Assembly: GCF_003314435.2 (NCBI RefSeq)
Contig: NZ_QNVY02000001.1
Span: 1,178,001-1,242,000, forward strand
Length of the DNA: 64,000 nt
Direction of reading: 5' to 3'
Source: Flavobacterium petrolei
GTDB lineage: Bacteria; Bacteroidota; Bacteroidia; Flavobacteriales; Flavobacteriaceae
The notes beneath the pieces were generated by a model. It searched no databases. It was not told the origin of the DNA and was given only the letters and a program-made list of their open reading frames with translations. How positions within the stretch are numbered: position 1 is the stretch's first letter; the number at the start of each line of letters is the position of its first letter. The position numbers and the translations under genes are program-made. Below are positions 25,582-35,046 of this stretch, one piece after another.

Positions 25582-26631
25582 ATGAAAGTAACCATAGACG
25601 GTCAAAGCATAGAAGTAGAACCAGGAACAACAATCCTGCAGGCAGCACGTATGATAGGTGGAGAAGTAGTTCCGCCAGCAATGTGCTATTATTCTAAACT
25701 AAAAGGTAGCGGTGGAAAATGCCGTTGTTGTTTAGTGGAAGTTGCAAAAGGAAGTGAAGCTGATCCAAGACCAATGCCTAAATTAATGGCATCTTGTGTA
25801 ACAGGTTGTATGGACGGAATGGAAGTGAACAGTAAATCTTCACCGAGAGTTCAAGAAGCCAGAAAATCAGTAACAGAATTTTTATTGATTAATCACCCGT
25901 TAGATTGTCCAGTTTGTGATCAGGCAGGAGAATGTGATTTGCAAAACTTAAGCTTTGAGCACGGGAAATCAGAAACTCGTTTTATCGAAGAAAAAAGAAC
26001 TTTTGAGCCAGAAAATATTGGTCCAAATATTCAATTGCACATGAACCGTTGTATTCTTTGTTACCGTTGTGTAATGGTTGCAGATCAGTTGACTGACGAT
26101 CGTGTTCACGGAGTAATGGATAGAGGAGACCATTCTAATATATCAACTTGTATTTCTAAAGCGGTTGATAATGAGTTCTCTGGAAATATGATTGATGTTT
26201 GTCCGGTAGGTGCTTTAACTGATAAAACATTTAGATTTAAATCTAGAGTTTGGTTCAGCAAGCCTTATAATGCGCACAGAGATTGCCCTACTTGTTCTGG
26301 AAAAACCACCGTTTGGATGTTTGGTGACGAAATCCAACGTGTTACCGGACGAAAAGATGAATATCATGAAGTAGACGAATTTATTTGTAATGGTTGTCGT
26401 TTTGATCATAAAGAAATAAAAGACTGGGTTATTGAAGGACCAAGAGCATTCGAAAAAGACTCGGTTATCAACCAAAATAAATACAACAGGAAATTACAGA
26501 AAGTTGAAATCGCTACCGAAGATCATATTCTTTTAGGTAGAGAAGAAGACCGTAAGAAAATAAGCATGGTCGAGATTCCATTGACCGAAGAAGACATTAT
26601 TAATCAAAAAAGCTTGGGTAATAATGGATAG
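25582..26631 (+). CDS. nuoG: NADH-quinone oxidoreductase subunit G, short form
   Basis: 349 aa, about 40% of the E. coli length. Ligands are visible for the [2Fe-2S] cluster N1b (C35, C47, C50, C72), N5 (H105, C109, C112, C118) and N4 (C157, C160, C163, C207). Four further cysteines (C235, C238, C269, C272) may hold an N7-like cluster. The large molybdopterin-like domain is missing, although the gene is intact and ends cleanly, overlapping nuoH by 8 bp. Short NuoG forms are, as far as I know, usual in flavobacteria, so this is not a pseudogene. Confidence 0.93.
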   Translation: MKVTIDGQSIEVEPGTTILQAARMIGGEVVPPAMCYYSKLKGSGGKCRCCLVEVAKGSEADPRPMPKLMASCVTGCMDGMEVNSKSSPRVQEARKSVTEFLLINHPLDCPVCDQAGECDLQNLSFEHGKSETRFIEEKRTFEPENIGPNIQLHMNRCILCYRCVMVADQLTDDRVHGVMDRGDHSNISTCISKAVDNEFSGNMIDVCPVGALTDKTFRFKSRVWFSKPYNAHRDCPTCSGKTTVWMFGDEIQRVTGRKDEYHEVDEFICNGCRFDHKEIKDWVIEGPRAFEKDSVINQNKYNRKLQKVEIATEDHILLGREEDRKKISMVEIPLTEEDIINQKSLGNNG

Positions 26632-27676
26632 TACTATTATCATAGAAAAAAGTGTCATTATTGTTGCCGTTTTTGCTTTGACAATGTTGATGGCAATGTA
26701 TTCCACTTGGGCGGAACGAAAAGTTGCCGCTTGGCTTCAAGACCGTGTTGGACCAAATAGAGCCGGTCCTTTTGGATTATTTCAACCGCTTGCCGATGGT
26801 TTAAAATTATTCTCGAAAGAGGAATTTGAACCAAATACACCAAACAGATTTTTGTTTTTTGTAGGTCCTGCAATTGCAATGAGTACCGCATTAATGACAA
26901 GTGCCGTAATTCCTTGGGGAGACAGACTACATTTGTTTGGAAGGGATATTTTATTGCAGGCAACTGATTTAAACATTGGATTGTTATACTTTTTTGGAGT
27001 AGTATCAGTGGGTGTTTACGGAATCATGATTGGTGGCTGGGCATCTAATAATAAGTTCTCTTTGATTAGTGCTGTACGTGCTGCTTCGCAAATGGTATCG
27101 TATGAAATCGCTATGGGTTTATCCATAATTGCATTGCTGATGATGACTGGAACTTTAAGTCTAAGAGAAATATCTGAGCAACAAGCTGGAATGAATTGGA
27201 ATGTTTTTTATCAGCCACTGTCTTTTATTATTTTTCTAATCTGTGCTTTTGCGGAAGCAAATAGAACTCCTTTTGACTTAGCGGAATGCGAAAGTGAGTT
27301 GATTGGAGGATATCACACGGAGTATTCTTCGATGAAAATGGGATTTTATTTATTTGCTGAATATGCGAATATGTTTATCTCTTCGACTATTTTAGCGGTT
27401 TTATTCTTTGGAGGATATAATTATCCGGGAATGAGTTGGGTTGTTGAAAATTGGGGTGTAAATATTGCCAATATTTTAGGATTTGGTGCTTTATTTATCA
27501 AATTATGTGGATTCATCTTTTTCTATATGTGGGTTCGTTGGACCATTCCAAGATTTAGATATGATCAATTGATGCATTTAGGATGGAAAATTCTAATCCC
27601 GTTAGCGATTATTAATATTATAATTACTGGAATTGTAATTTTGCGAGCAGATATTGCTGCTTATTTAGGATTTTAA
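26624..27676 (+). CDS. nuoH: NADH-quinone oxidoreductase subunit H
   Basis: 350 aa, about eight membrane helices; the subunit joining the peripheral and membrane arms. Conserved ERKVAAWLQDRVGPNRAGPF (about 27) and FAEANRTPFDLAECESELIGG (about 206). It overlaps nuoG by 8 bp. Confidence 0.97.
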   Translation: MDSTIIIEKSVIIVAVFALTMLMAMYSTWAERKVAAWLQDRVGPNRAGPFGLFQPLADGLKLFSKEEFEPNTPNRFLFFVGPAIAMSTALMTSAVIPWGDRLHLFGRDILLQATDLNIGLLYFFGVVSVGVYGIMIGGWASNNKFSLISAVRAASQMVSYEIAMGLSIIALLMMTGTLSLREISEQQAGMNWNVFYQPLSFIIFLICAFAEANRTPFDLAECESELIGGYHTEYSSMKMGFYLFAEYANMFISSTILAVLFFGGYNYPGMSWVVENWGVNIANILGFGALFIKLCGFIFFYMWVRWTIPRFRYDQLMHLGWKILIPLAIINIIITGIVILRADIAAYLGF

Positions 27677-27685
27677 TTAGTACCG

Positions 27686-27780
27686 AAAAGCCCTAGCCCT
27701 GATAGCAGTGGAAATCCTTTTATGTTTTTTGTTTAAAAACATAAAAGATTGAAACGAATAGCAGGATTAAGCTTCAAATA
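27686..27780 (+). repeat. REP-like structured intergenic element between nuoH and nuoI
   Basis: AGCCCTAGCCCTGATAGCAG ... then an 11-bp AT hairpin (CTTTTATGTTT / AAACATAAAAG, 27718-27748), then GATTGAAACGAATAGCAGGA. The flanks share TAGCAG around the hairpin. I recall very similar intergenic elements in many Flavobacterium genomes. It may modulate expression inside the operon. Confidence 0.45.
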
Positions 27781-27790
27781 AAAATAAAAA

Positions 27791-28336
27791 ATGTCAATAG
27801 AAACTATATCCTTATCAGGAAGAAAAAAGCAAGTCTCTAACAAGGAGATGACTTTTTGGGAAAGAATGTATCTTGTTGCGATTGTCAAAGGTTTGATAAT
27901 AACGATTCAGCATTTGTTTACCAGAAAAGTAACGATTCAATATCCGGAGCAAGTACGTGAAATGAGTCCGGTTTATCGCGGTCAGCACATGTTGAAACGT
28001 GATGAACAAGGTCGTGAAAACTGTACGGCTTGCGGTTTATGTGCGTTGTCTTGTCCTGCGGAAGCGATTACGATGAAGGCTGAAGAACGCAGAGCTGACG
28101 AAAAACATTTGTACAGAGAAGAAAAATATGCGTCGATATATGAAATCAATATGTTGCGTTGTATTTTTTGTGGATTGTGTGAAGAGGCTTGTCCGAAAGA
28201 CGCTATCTACCTGACGACTTCTAAAGTTTTGGTTCCTTCAAGTTATGAAAGAGAAGATTTTATTTTTGGAAAAGACAAATTGGTCATGCCGCTTGAAATG
28301 GCAATGAAAAACGCTCAACTTAAAAACGCTAACTAA
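27791..28336 (+). CDS. nuoI: NADH-quinone oxidoreductase subunit I
   Basis: 181 aa, carries clusters N6a and N6b through two ferredoxin motifs: CTACGLCALSCP near residue 80 and CIFCGLCEEACP near 124. It follows nuoH after a 114-bp spacer with a REP-like element, and its last base is shared with the nuoJ ATG. Confidence 0.97.
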   Translation: MSIETISLSGRKKQVSNKEMTFWERMYLVAIVKGLIITIQHLFTRKVTIQYPEQVREMSPVYRGQHMLKRDEQGRENCTACGLCALSCPAEAITMKAEERRADEKHLYREEKYASIYEINMLRCIFCGLCEEACPKDAIYLTTSKVLVPSSYEREDFIFGKDKLVMPLEMAMKNAQLKNAN

Positions 28337-28848
28337 TGTCTACGATACTTATAATTTTTTGTGTATTGGCTGCTATCACATTAGCAACCGCATTTTTGAC
28401 AATTTTTAGCAGAAATCCGATTCACAGTGCTATTTATTTAGTGATTTGTTTCTTTTCGATTGCAGGTCATTATCTATTATTGAATTCTCAATTCTTGGCG
28501 ATAGTGCACATCATTGTGTATTCTGGAGCGATTATGATTTTGTTTTTATTCACCATCATGTTGATGAATTTAAATGAGGAAAGAGAAGTGCACCGACCTA
28601 GAATTACGCGATTAGGAGCTATTGTTTCTTTCTGTTTAATCTGTTTGGTTTTAATAGCTATTTTCATCAATTCAAAACCTATTGTTGGAGAATACGTAAC
28701 TACCGGCGAAGATTATCAATCTATAAAAGTATTAGGTAAAATCTTGCTGAATGAATATATGGTTCCGTTTGAATTTGCTTCTATATTACTTTTGGTTGCT
28801 ATGATTGGAACTGTGTTATTGTCTAAAAAAGAAAAATTGCAAAAATAA
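28336..28848 (+). CDS. nuoJ: NADH-quinone oxidoreductase subunit J
   Basis: 170 aa, five predicted membrane helices, with the family region [21 protein letters not shown] near residue 55. It overlaps nuoI by one base and is followed 1 bp later by nuoK. Confidence 0.95.
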   Translation: MSTILIIFCVLAAITLATAFLTIFSRNPIHSAIYLVICFFSIAGHYLLLNSQFLAIVHIIVYSGAIMILFLFTIMLMNLNEEREVHRPRITRLGAIVSFCLICLVLIAIFINSKPIVGEYVTTGEDYQSIKVLGKILLNEYMVPFEFASILLLVAMIGTVLLSKKEKLQK

Positions 28849-28849
28849 G

Positions 28850-29170
28850 ATGAACAATATTTTAAACCACATTGGTATTGAAAATTATATATTCCTAAGC
28901 GTAATACTTTTTTGTATCGGCGTTTTTGGAGTGTTGTACAGACGAAATGCCATTATCGTATTTATGTCAATTGAAATTATGCTGAATGCAGTAAACTTAT
29001 TGTTTGTGGCATTTTCAACCTATCATCAAGATGCGCAAGGACAAGTTTTTGTGTTCTTTTCGATGGCTGTTGCTGCGGCAGAAGTTGCGGTAGGATTGGC
29101 AATTCTAGTTTCTATTTTTAGAAATTTAGGTTCAATTACTATCGATAATTTAAAAAACTTAAAAGGATAA
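28850..29170 (+). CDS. nuoK: NADH-quinone oxidoreductase subunit K
   Basis: 106 aa, three membrane helices with the proton-path Glu in [12 protein letters not shown] and the second in [15 protein letters not shown] 28850 right after nuoJ is preferred over a longer frame that would overlap nuoJ by 44 bp. Confidence 0.95.
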   Translation: MNNILNHIGIENYIFLSVILFCIGVFGVLYRRNAIIVFMSIEIMLNAVNLLFVAFSTYHQDAQGQVFVFFSMAVAAAEVAVGLAILVSIFRNLGSITIDNLKNLKG

Positions 29171-31063
29171 ATGGAAATGAATACCAATATAGCTTTAGTT
29201 TTAGTTCTCGCTCCTTTTTTAGGATTTTTAATCAATGTTTTCTTTGGCAAAAGCCTTGGAAAATCGCTTTCAGGAATAATTGGAACGCTTTCAGTAGTGG
29301 TTTCTTTTATTGCGACTGCTTACTTCTTTGGGGGAATAGCTGCGCAACCGGAAGGAATTCGAATTTCACTTTTTGATTGGATCCAAATCAGTAATTTCAA
29401 AGTTGATTTTGGATTTCAATTGGACCAATTGTCTATTTTATGGTTGCTTTTCGTAACTGGAATTGGATCTTTGATTCATTTGTATTCCATAAGTTACATG
29501 CACGATGATGAAAATATGCATAAGTTTTTCGCGTATTTGAATCTGTTTATATTCTTCATGATTACATTAGTAATAGGAAGTAACTTATTAGTATTGTTCA
29601 TCGGTTGGGAAGGTGTAGGTCTTTGTTCTTATCTGTTAATTGGATTTTGGCATAATAACCAAGAGTACAATGACGCTGCTAAGAAAGCATTCATCATGAA
29701 CCGTATTGGTGATTTAGGGTTGTTAGTTGGGATTTTCATTCTTGGAAATTTATTCTCTACTTTAGATTATGCTACTTTAAAAACGGCTATTGCCGGTGCA
29801 ACAAATCTTGATATGTATTGGCTTTCTGTTGCTGCTTTCGCTTTATTTATTGGAGCTTGTGGTAAATCAGCACAAATTCCGTTGTACACTTGGTTACCAG
29901 ATGCGATGGCAGGTCCAACACCAGTTTCAGCATTAATTCACGCAGCTACGATGGTAACTGCAGGAATTTTTATGATTACCAGATTGAATTTCTTATTTGA
30001 TTTGACTCCGGATGTACAATCTATAATTGCAATTGTTGGAGCTGTTACTGCTTTAGTTGCTGCTACGATTGGATTGGTTCAAAATGATATCAAGAAAGTA
30101 TTGGCTTATTCTACCGTTTCTCAATTGGGATTGATGTTCTTAGCTTTGGGATTGGGCGCTTATGAAGTGGCTGTTTTCCACGTAATCACTCACGCTTTCT
30201 TCAAAGCTTGTTTGTTCTTGGGTTCAGGTTCTGTAATTCATGCTTTGCATGGAGAACAAGATATGCGAAATATGGGCGGCTTGAAAAAAGTAATGCCAAT
30301 TACGTTTGCAACGATGTTGATTGCTTCATTAGCGATTTCTGGAGTTCCATTATTCTCAGGTTTTTTCTCGAAAGACGAAATCTTATTAGTGGCTTTCCAT
30401 CATAATATTCCGTTATGGGTTGTGGCTTCGGTTGCTTCTATAATGACTGCTTTTTATATGTTCCGTTTAATGTTCTTAACGTTCTTCCAAGAGTTTAGAG
30501 GAACCGCAGAACAAAAACACCATTTGCACGAAAGCCCTTCTTTAATTACCATTCCTTTAATTGTTTTAGCAATTTTGGCTACCATCGGTGGTATGATTAG
30601 TTTGCCTGGAAACAGTTGGTTGAATCATTATCTAATTCCAATTTTACCAAAATTAGCAACCGCTGAACACAATTTAGGAACTACAGAATATATCTTGATG
30701 GCTATTGCTGTTGTGGGTGGATTAGTAGGAATTGGTATTGCTTACGCCAAATACATCAAACAAAATACAGTTCCAACTGAAGATGCTGCAATCACAGGAT
30801 TTTCTAAAGTGCTTTACAATAAATATTATGTTGATGAATTTTATGACGCTGTTTTTGTTAAACCGATTAATTTCTTGTCTCGTTTTTTCAGAGACACTGT
30901 AGAAACAGGTTTATCAGCATTAGTTTTTGGATTCGGAAAAGTTACCAACGAAATAAGTTACCAAGGAAAGAAAATACAAAATGGAAGCATTGGTCTTTAT
31001 CTTTTTGTTTTCGTATTAGGGCTTTGTGCCATTGTTTCTTATTTATTTTTAGCTCAACAATAA
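29171..31063 (+). CDS. nuoL: NADH-quinone oxidoreductase subunit L
   Basis: 630 aa antiporter-like proton pump subunit with about 16 helices. FIGWEGVGLCSYLLIGFW (about 141) and TPVSALIHAATMVTAG (about 254) contain the conserved Glu and His/Lys path residues. A long C-terminal lateral helix region is present. It starts 0 bp after nuoK; Met3 is an alternative start. Confidence 0.96.
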   Translation: MEMNTNIALVLVLAPFLGFLINVFFGKSLGKSLSGIIGTLSVVVSFIATAYFFGGIAAQPEGIRISLFDWIQISNFKVDFGFQLDQLSILWLLFVTGIGSLIHLYSISYMHDDENMHKFFAYLNLFIFFMITLVIGSNLLVLFIGWEGVGLCSYLLIGFWHNNQEYNDAAKKAFIMNRIGDLGLLVGIFILGNLFSTLDYATLKTAIAGATNLDMYWLSVAAFALFIGACGKSAQIPLYTWLPDAMAGPTPVSALIHAATMVTAGIFMITRLNFLFDLTPDVQSIIAIVGAVTALVAATIGLVQNDIKKVLAYSTVSQLGLMFLALGLGAYEVAVFHVITHAFFKACLFLGSGSVIHALHGEQDMRNMGGLKKVMPITFATMLIASLAISGVPLFSGFFSKDEILLVAFHHNIPLWVVASVASIMTAFYMFRLMFLTFFQEFRGTAEQKHHLHESPSLITIPLIVLAILATIGGMISLPGNSWLNHYLIPILPKLATAEHNLGTTEYILMAIAVVGGLVGIGIAYAKYIKQNTVPTEDAAITGFSKVLYNKYYVDEFYDAVFVKPINFLSRFFRDTVETGLSALVFGFGKVTNEISYQGKKIQNGSIGLYLFVFVLGLCAIVSYLFLAQQ

Positions 31064-31168
31064 TCTATCATAAAATAGACTTTTTAATACCGAAATTTCA
31101 ATTTTAAAATAAATTATCTTTTAAAAGTCTATTACATTTGACCTTTAAAAAACAATAAAAAATTACAA

Positions 31169-32611
31169 ATGAATGTATCTCTAATATTAATTATACTTTT
31201 GGTTGGTGCGTTTGCAACTTTTCTTGCAGGCGATAAACTAGCTTCAAAAGTGGCTTTGTTCTTTGGGTTAGCTGCTGCAGGCGCTTCTATTGTATTATTA
31301 AATCACTATAATTTAGGTGAAAACATCGGTTTCATCAACCAGTGGATCACACAACCTAATATTTCTTTTGCTCTAAAAGCAGACGGATTATCGATGGCAA
31401 TGCTTTTGTTGACCACAGTTTTGACTCCAATAATTATATTTTCCTCTTTTGGGAATGACTATAAAAATTCAAAATCATTTTATGCGTTAATTCTGTTTAT
31501 GTCGTTTGCAATGGCAGGAACATTCTTGGCATCAGACGGTCTTTTGTATTACATTTTCTGGGAATTATCATTGATTCCAATTTACTTCATCGCTTTAATT
31601 TGGGGTAACGGAGATGTAGAAGAACGCAAAAAAGCAGTAGTTAAATTCTTTATCTACACCTTAGCAGGTTCTTTATTTATGTTGGTGGCTTTTGTTTACA
31701 TGTATCAAAAAGCAGGAAGTCTTTTATTAGAAGATCTATACAAATTGAACTTAACAGCAACAGAACAATTATGGATGTTCTTGGCTTTCTTTTTAGCATA
31801 TGCCATTAAGATTCCATTAATTCCTTTCCACACTTGGCAAGCAAATGTGTATCAAAAAGCACCAACTGTTGGGACAATGCTTTTATCTGGTATCATGTTA
31901 AAAATGGGATTGTATAGCGTTATTCGTTGGCAATTGCCATTGGCGCCATTGGCAGCCAAAGAGTACATGTACATTTTTATCGGACTTGGAATTGCGGGTG
32001 TTATTTACGGTTCAATAGTTGCTTTGAAACAAAAAGATTTAAAGAAATTATTAGCGTATTCTTCTTTGGCTCACGTGGGATTAATAGCAGCAGGAACGTA
32101 CACTTTGACATTAGACGGATTGCGTGGTGCAGTTTTACAAATGATTGCTCACGGATTTGTAGTTGTTGGATTGTTTTATGCCGCTGAAATTATTTTCAGA
32201 AGATACGAAACCCGAGCCATTGCTGAAATGGGGGGTATTCGTTCGCAATCACCAAAATTCACTTCGATGTTTTTGATTTTGGTATTGGCATCTGTTGCAT
32301 TGCCAACAACTTTTAACTTTATTGGAGAATTCACCGTTTTATACAGTCTTTCACAAATTAATATTTGGTTTGCCATTTTAGGAGGAACAACCATTATTTT
32401 AGGAGCGTATTATATGTTGAAAATGTTTCAACATGCCATGTTAGGAGAAACAAATACAAAGTCTTTTGCTGATGTAACAATCAATGAAGGAATAACATTG
32501 GTGCTTATAATTGGTGTTTTGTTCTTTTTTGGGATGTATCCAAAGCCAATTACCGATTTGATTACCCCAAGTCTGGAAGAAATTTTAACTCAAATAAACC
32601 GAATTAACTAA
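31169..32611 (+). CDS. nuoM: NADH-quinone oxidoreductase subunit M
   Basis: 480 aa antiporter-like pump subunit with about 14 helices. FWELSLIPIYFIALIWG (about 131) carries the conserved Glu and IPLIPFHTWQANVYQKAPTV (about 215) the Lys/His region. It follows nuoL after a 105-bp AT-rich spacer. Confidence 0.96.
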   Translation: MNVSLILIILLVGAFATFLAGDKLASKVALFFGLAAAGASIVLLNHYNLGENIGFINQWITQPNISFALKADGLSMAMLLLTTVLTPIIIFSSFGNDYKNSKSFYALILFMSFAMAGTFLASDGLLYYIFWELSLIPIYFIALIWGNGDVEERKKAVVKFFIYTLAGSLFMLVAFVYMYQKAGSLLLEDLYKLNLTATEQLWMFLAFFLAYAIKIPLIPFHTWQANVYQKAPTVGTMLLSGIMLKMGLYSVIRWQLPLAPLAAKEYMYIFIGLGIAGVIYGSIVALKQKDLKKLLAYSSLAHVGLIAAGTYTLTLDGLRGAVLQMIAHGFVVVGLFYAAEIIFRRYETRAIAEMGGIRSQSPKFTSMFLILVLASVALPTTFNFIGEFTVLYSLSQINIWFAILGGTTIILGAYYMLKMFQHAMLGETNTKSFADVTINEGITLVLIIGVLFFFGMYPKPITDLITPSLEEILTQINRIN

Positions 32612-32623
32612 GTCAAATAAAAA

Positions 32624-33994
32624 ATGAATACATTAATAGCTATAATAGGATTAGGTGTTTTATGCCTTTTATTTGAGATTTTTAATTTAAGGAAAGCCAT
32701 TGTTCCAATAACAATTATTGGATTATTGGCAGTGTTGGGTTTAACCATATCTGAATTTAATTCTACGGAGAGTTACTACAACAACATGATTGTTGTGAGT
32801 AAATTTTCAACTACATTTTCGTCTTTGTTTATTGTGCTTACCATTTTCTTGGTGGCTTTAGGACATAACTTTTACGAAAATCACCAATCTAAAATCTCTG
32901 ATTATATTGCCATAAAAATATTTTTATTGGCAGGAGCAGTGGCTATGGTTTCTTTTGGAAACTTAGCGATGTTCTTTTTAGGAATTGAAGTATTATCCAT
33001 TTCATTGTACATTCTTGCGGCAAGTGATCGTATGAATTTAAAAAGTAACGAAGCGGGAATGAAGTATTTCTTGATGGGATCCTTTGCATCGGGAATCATT
33101 CTTTTTGGTGTCTGTTTGATTTACGGAGCCATGGGAAGTTTTGATGTTACTGAAATCAGTGAGTTATCACAATCTGCTGAGTTGCCGGTTTGGTTCCCAA
33201 TAGGAATTGTATTGGTAACTATCGGAATGTTATTTAAAGTGGCTGCAGTTCCATTTCATTTCTGGGCACCGGACGTTTACGAAGGTTCTCCAGCGTTGAC
33301 AACAGCATTGATGAGTACTTTGGCTAAAGTAGTTGCTATGGCGACTTTGTACAAATTATTATCGGTTATGAATGCTGATGTTTCTGAGTCATTCAAAATG
33401 GTAGTTGTTATTATTTCTATGGCTTCAATGACCTTTGGTAATATTATGGCATTAAGACAAACGAATGTAAAACGTATGTTGGCTTTTTCAGGGGTTTCTC
33501 ATGCTGGTTTTATGTTGATGACTTTATTGAGTTTGTCTACTTCAGCAGGAAGCTTGTTGTATTATGCATCAGCGTATTCTTTATCTGGAATCGCAGCTTT
33601 TAGTGTGATTTTATATGTTTGTAAAAATAGAGACAATGAAGATGTGGTTAATTTTCACGGATTAGGAAAAACGAATCCATTGTTAGCAGCCATTCTTACG
33701 GCAGCTTTACTTTCCATGGCTGGTATTCCAATTTTTGCAGGATTTTTTGCTAAGTTGGTTTTATTCAATCAAACGATTCAAGCAGGTTATTTAGCTTTAG
33801 TAATCGTGGCAGTTGTGAACTCTATTATTAGTGTTGGATACTACTTCAAATTAATTTTGGCGATGTATACCAAAGAACCAAACGAGGAACGAAAAGGAAC
33901 TCCGGTTATTATTTATGCTGTTGCCGTTATAGCAATTGTGTTGAATATCGCATTAGGGTTGTTCCCTTCATTTATTTTAGATTTATTGGCATAA
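32624..33994 (+). CDS. nuoN: NADH-quinone oxidoreductase subunit N
   Basis: 456 aa antiporter-like pump subunit with about 14 helices. AMFFLGIEVLSISLYILAA (about 115) and AAVPFHFWAPDVYEGSPA (about 206) are the family regions. Last gene of the operon, 12 bp after nuoM and followed by a terminator. Confidence 0.96.
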   Translation: MNTLIAIIGLGVLCLLFEIFNLRKAIVPITIIGLLAVLGLTISEFNSTESYYNNMIVVSKFSTTFSSLFIVLTIFLVALGHNFYENHQSKISDYIAIKIFLLAGAVAMVSFGNLAMFFLGIEVLSISLYILAASDRMNLKSNEAGMKYFLMGSFASGIILFGVCLIYGAMGSFDVTEISELSQSAELPVWFPIGIVLVTIGMLFKVAAVPFHFWAPDVYEGSPALTTALMSTLAKVVAMATLYKLLSVMNADVSESFKMVVVIISMASMTFGNIMALRQTNVKRMLAFSGVSHAGFMLMTLLSLSTSAGSLLYYASAYSLSGIAAFSVILYVCKNRDNEDVVNFHGLGKTNPLLAAILTAALLSMAGIPIFAGFFAKLVLFNQTIQAGYLALVIVAVVNSIISVGYYFKLILAMYTKEPNEERKGTPVIIYAVAVIAIVLNIALGLFPSFILDLLA

Positions 33995-34017
33995 GCCAAA
34001 TCTTTATAATTATACAA

Positions 34018-34049
34018 AAACCATCAAGAGTAATTTTGATGGTTTTTTT
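34018..34049 (+). terminator. terminator of the nuo operon
   Basis: AAACCATCAA pairs with TTGATGGTTT around an 8-nt loop, followed by T, 23 bp after nuoN. Confidence 0.85.
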
Positions 34050-34189
34050 GTTTAAAGGTGTTTTCTTGATTGGAATAAATATTTACTATTCCGGTATCTA
34101 TAATTAAATACTAAAACTAAAAAAGCTAAAAACTGAATTGATTAATTTTGTATCTCAGAATTAATTTGAATTTAATTATAGAAAGTAAG

Positions 34190-34906
34190 ATGGGAAATAC
34201 ATTAAAAATACAAATCTGGTCGGATATCATGTGTCCGTTTTGTTACATAGGAAAAAGAAGAATAGAAGGTGCTTTAAAGAATTTCGAACATAAAGATGCT
34301 GTTGAAATTGAATGGAAAAGCTTTCAATTGGATCCAAGTTTTATAGCTTCTCCGGAGGATAATATGGTCGAGCATTTGGCAGAAAAATATAGAAAAGATA
34401 CCGATTGGGCACAAGAAATGCTGGATAATATGACTCAAAATGCTAAAAATTCAGGATTGGATTTCCATTTCGAAAAAGCGGTTATGGCGAATTCATTGCA
34501 TGCGCATCGCTTGTTGCATTTGGCAAAAAAATATAATTTGGCAAATGACTTAGAAGAATTATTATTCAAAGCCTATTTGACGGAGGGCAAGAACATAAAT
34601 GATTTAGATACTTTGAAAGCATTGGGATTGGAAGTAGGACTGAATGCTGAAGCCATTGATGAAGTATTGCACTCGAATGCTTATGCCAATGAAGTGCAGC
34701 AAGATATTAATGAAGCACAGTCTGTGGGTGTTCAAGGTGTTCCTTTCTTTGTTTTCGATAATAAATATGCAGTTTCGGGCGCGCAACATGTCGAAACATT
34801 TGTGAAAACACTTGAAAAAGTATGGGAAGAAGGTAAATTTGATTCGAAAGTAACGCTATTGAATACTACCGATGGAGACAGCTGTGGAATCGATGGTTGT
34901 GACTAA
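34190..34906 (+). CDS. DsbA/FrnE-family oxidoreductase
   Basis: 238 aa with a thioredoxin-fold DsbA domain of the FrnE type: IQIWSDIMCPFCYIGKRRIE with the CPFC redox pair, and the cis-Pro region GVQGVPFFVFDNKYAVSGAQ near residue 182. There is no signal peptide, so it is cytoplasmic. A C-terminal pair CGIDGC may add a second redox or metal site. ATG 34190 is chosen because it places the beta strand directly before CPFC. Confidence 0.88.
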   Translation: MGNTLKIQIWSDIMCPFCYIGKRRIEGALKNFEHKDAVEIEWKSFQLDPSFIASPEDNMVEHLAEKYRKDTDWAQEMLDNMTQNAKNSGLDFHFEKAVMANSLHAHRLLHLAKKYNLANDLEELLFKAYLTEGKNINDLDTLKALGLEVGLNAEAIDEVLHSNAYANEVQQDINEAQSVGVQGVPFFVFDNKYAVSGAQHVETFVKTLEKVWEEGKFDSKVTLLNTTDGDSCGIDGCD

Positions 34907-35046
34907 AAATAGATTTTCAAACCATTCAGAGACAAAGTTACATGAGGTGTTATATCTAAATGAAACTCAATTTATGAATAGTTTAATTATAATGTGAACA
35001 TTTGCATTATCGCACAACTGTCAGAAGCAATGAAAAATCAGTAATT

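Noticed and set aside
25582..26631. nuoG as a truncated pseudogene
   Set aside because: The frame is intact, it overlaps nuoH normally, and all N1b, N5 and N4 ligands are present; short NuoG is a normal form in this group as far as I know.
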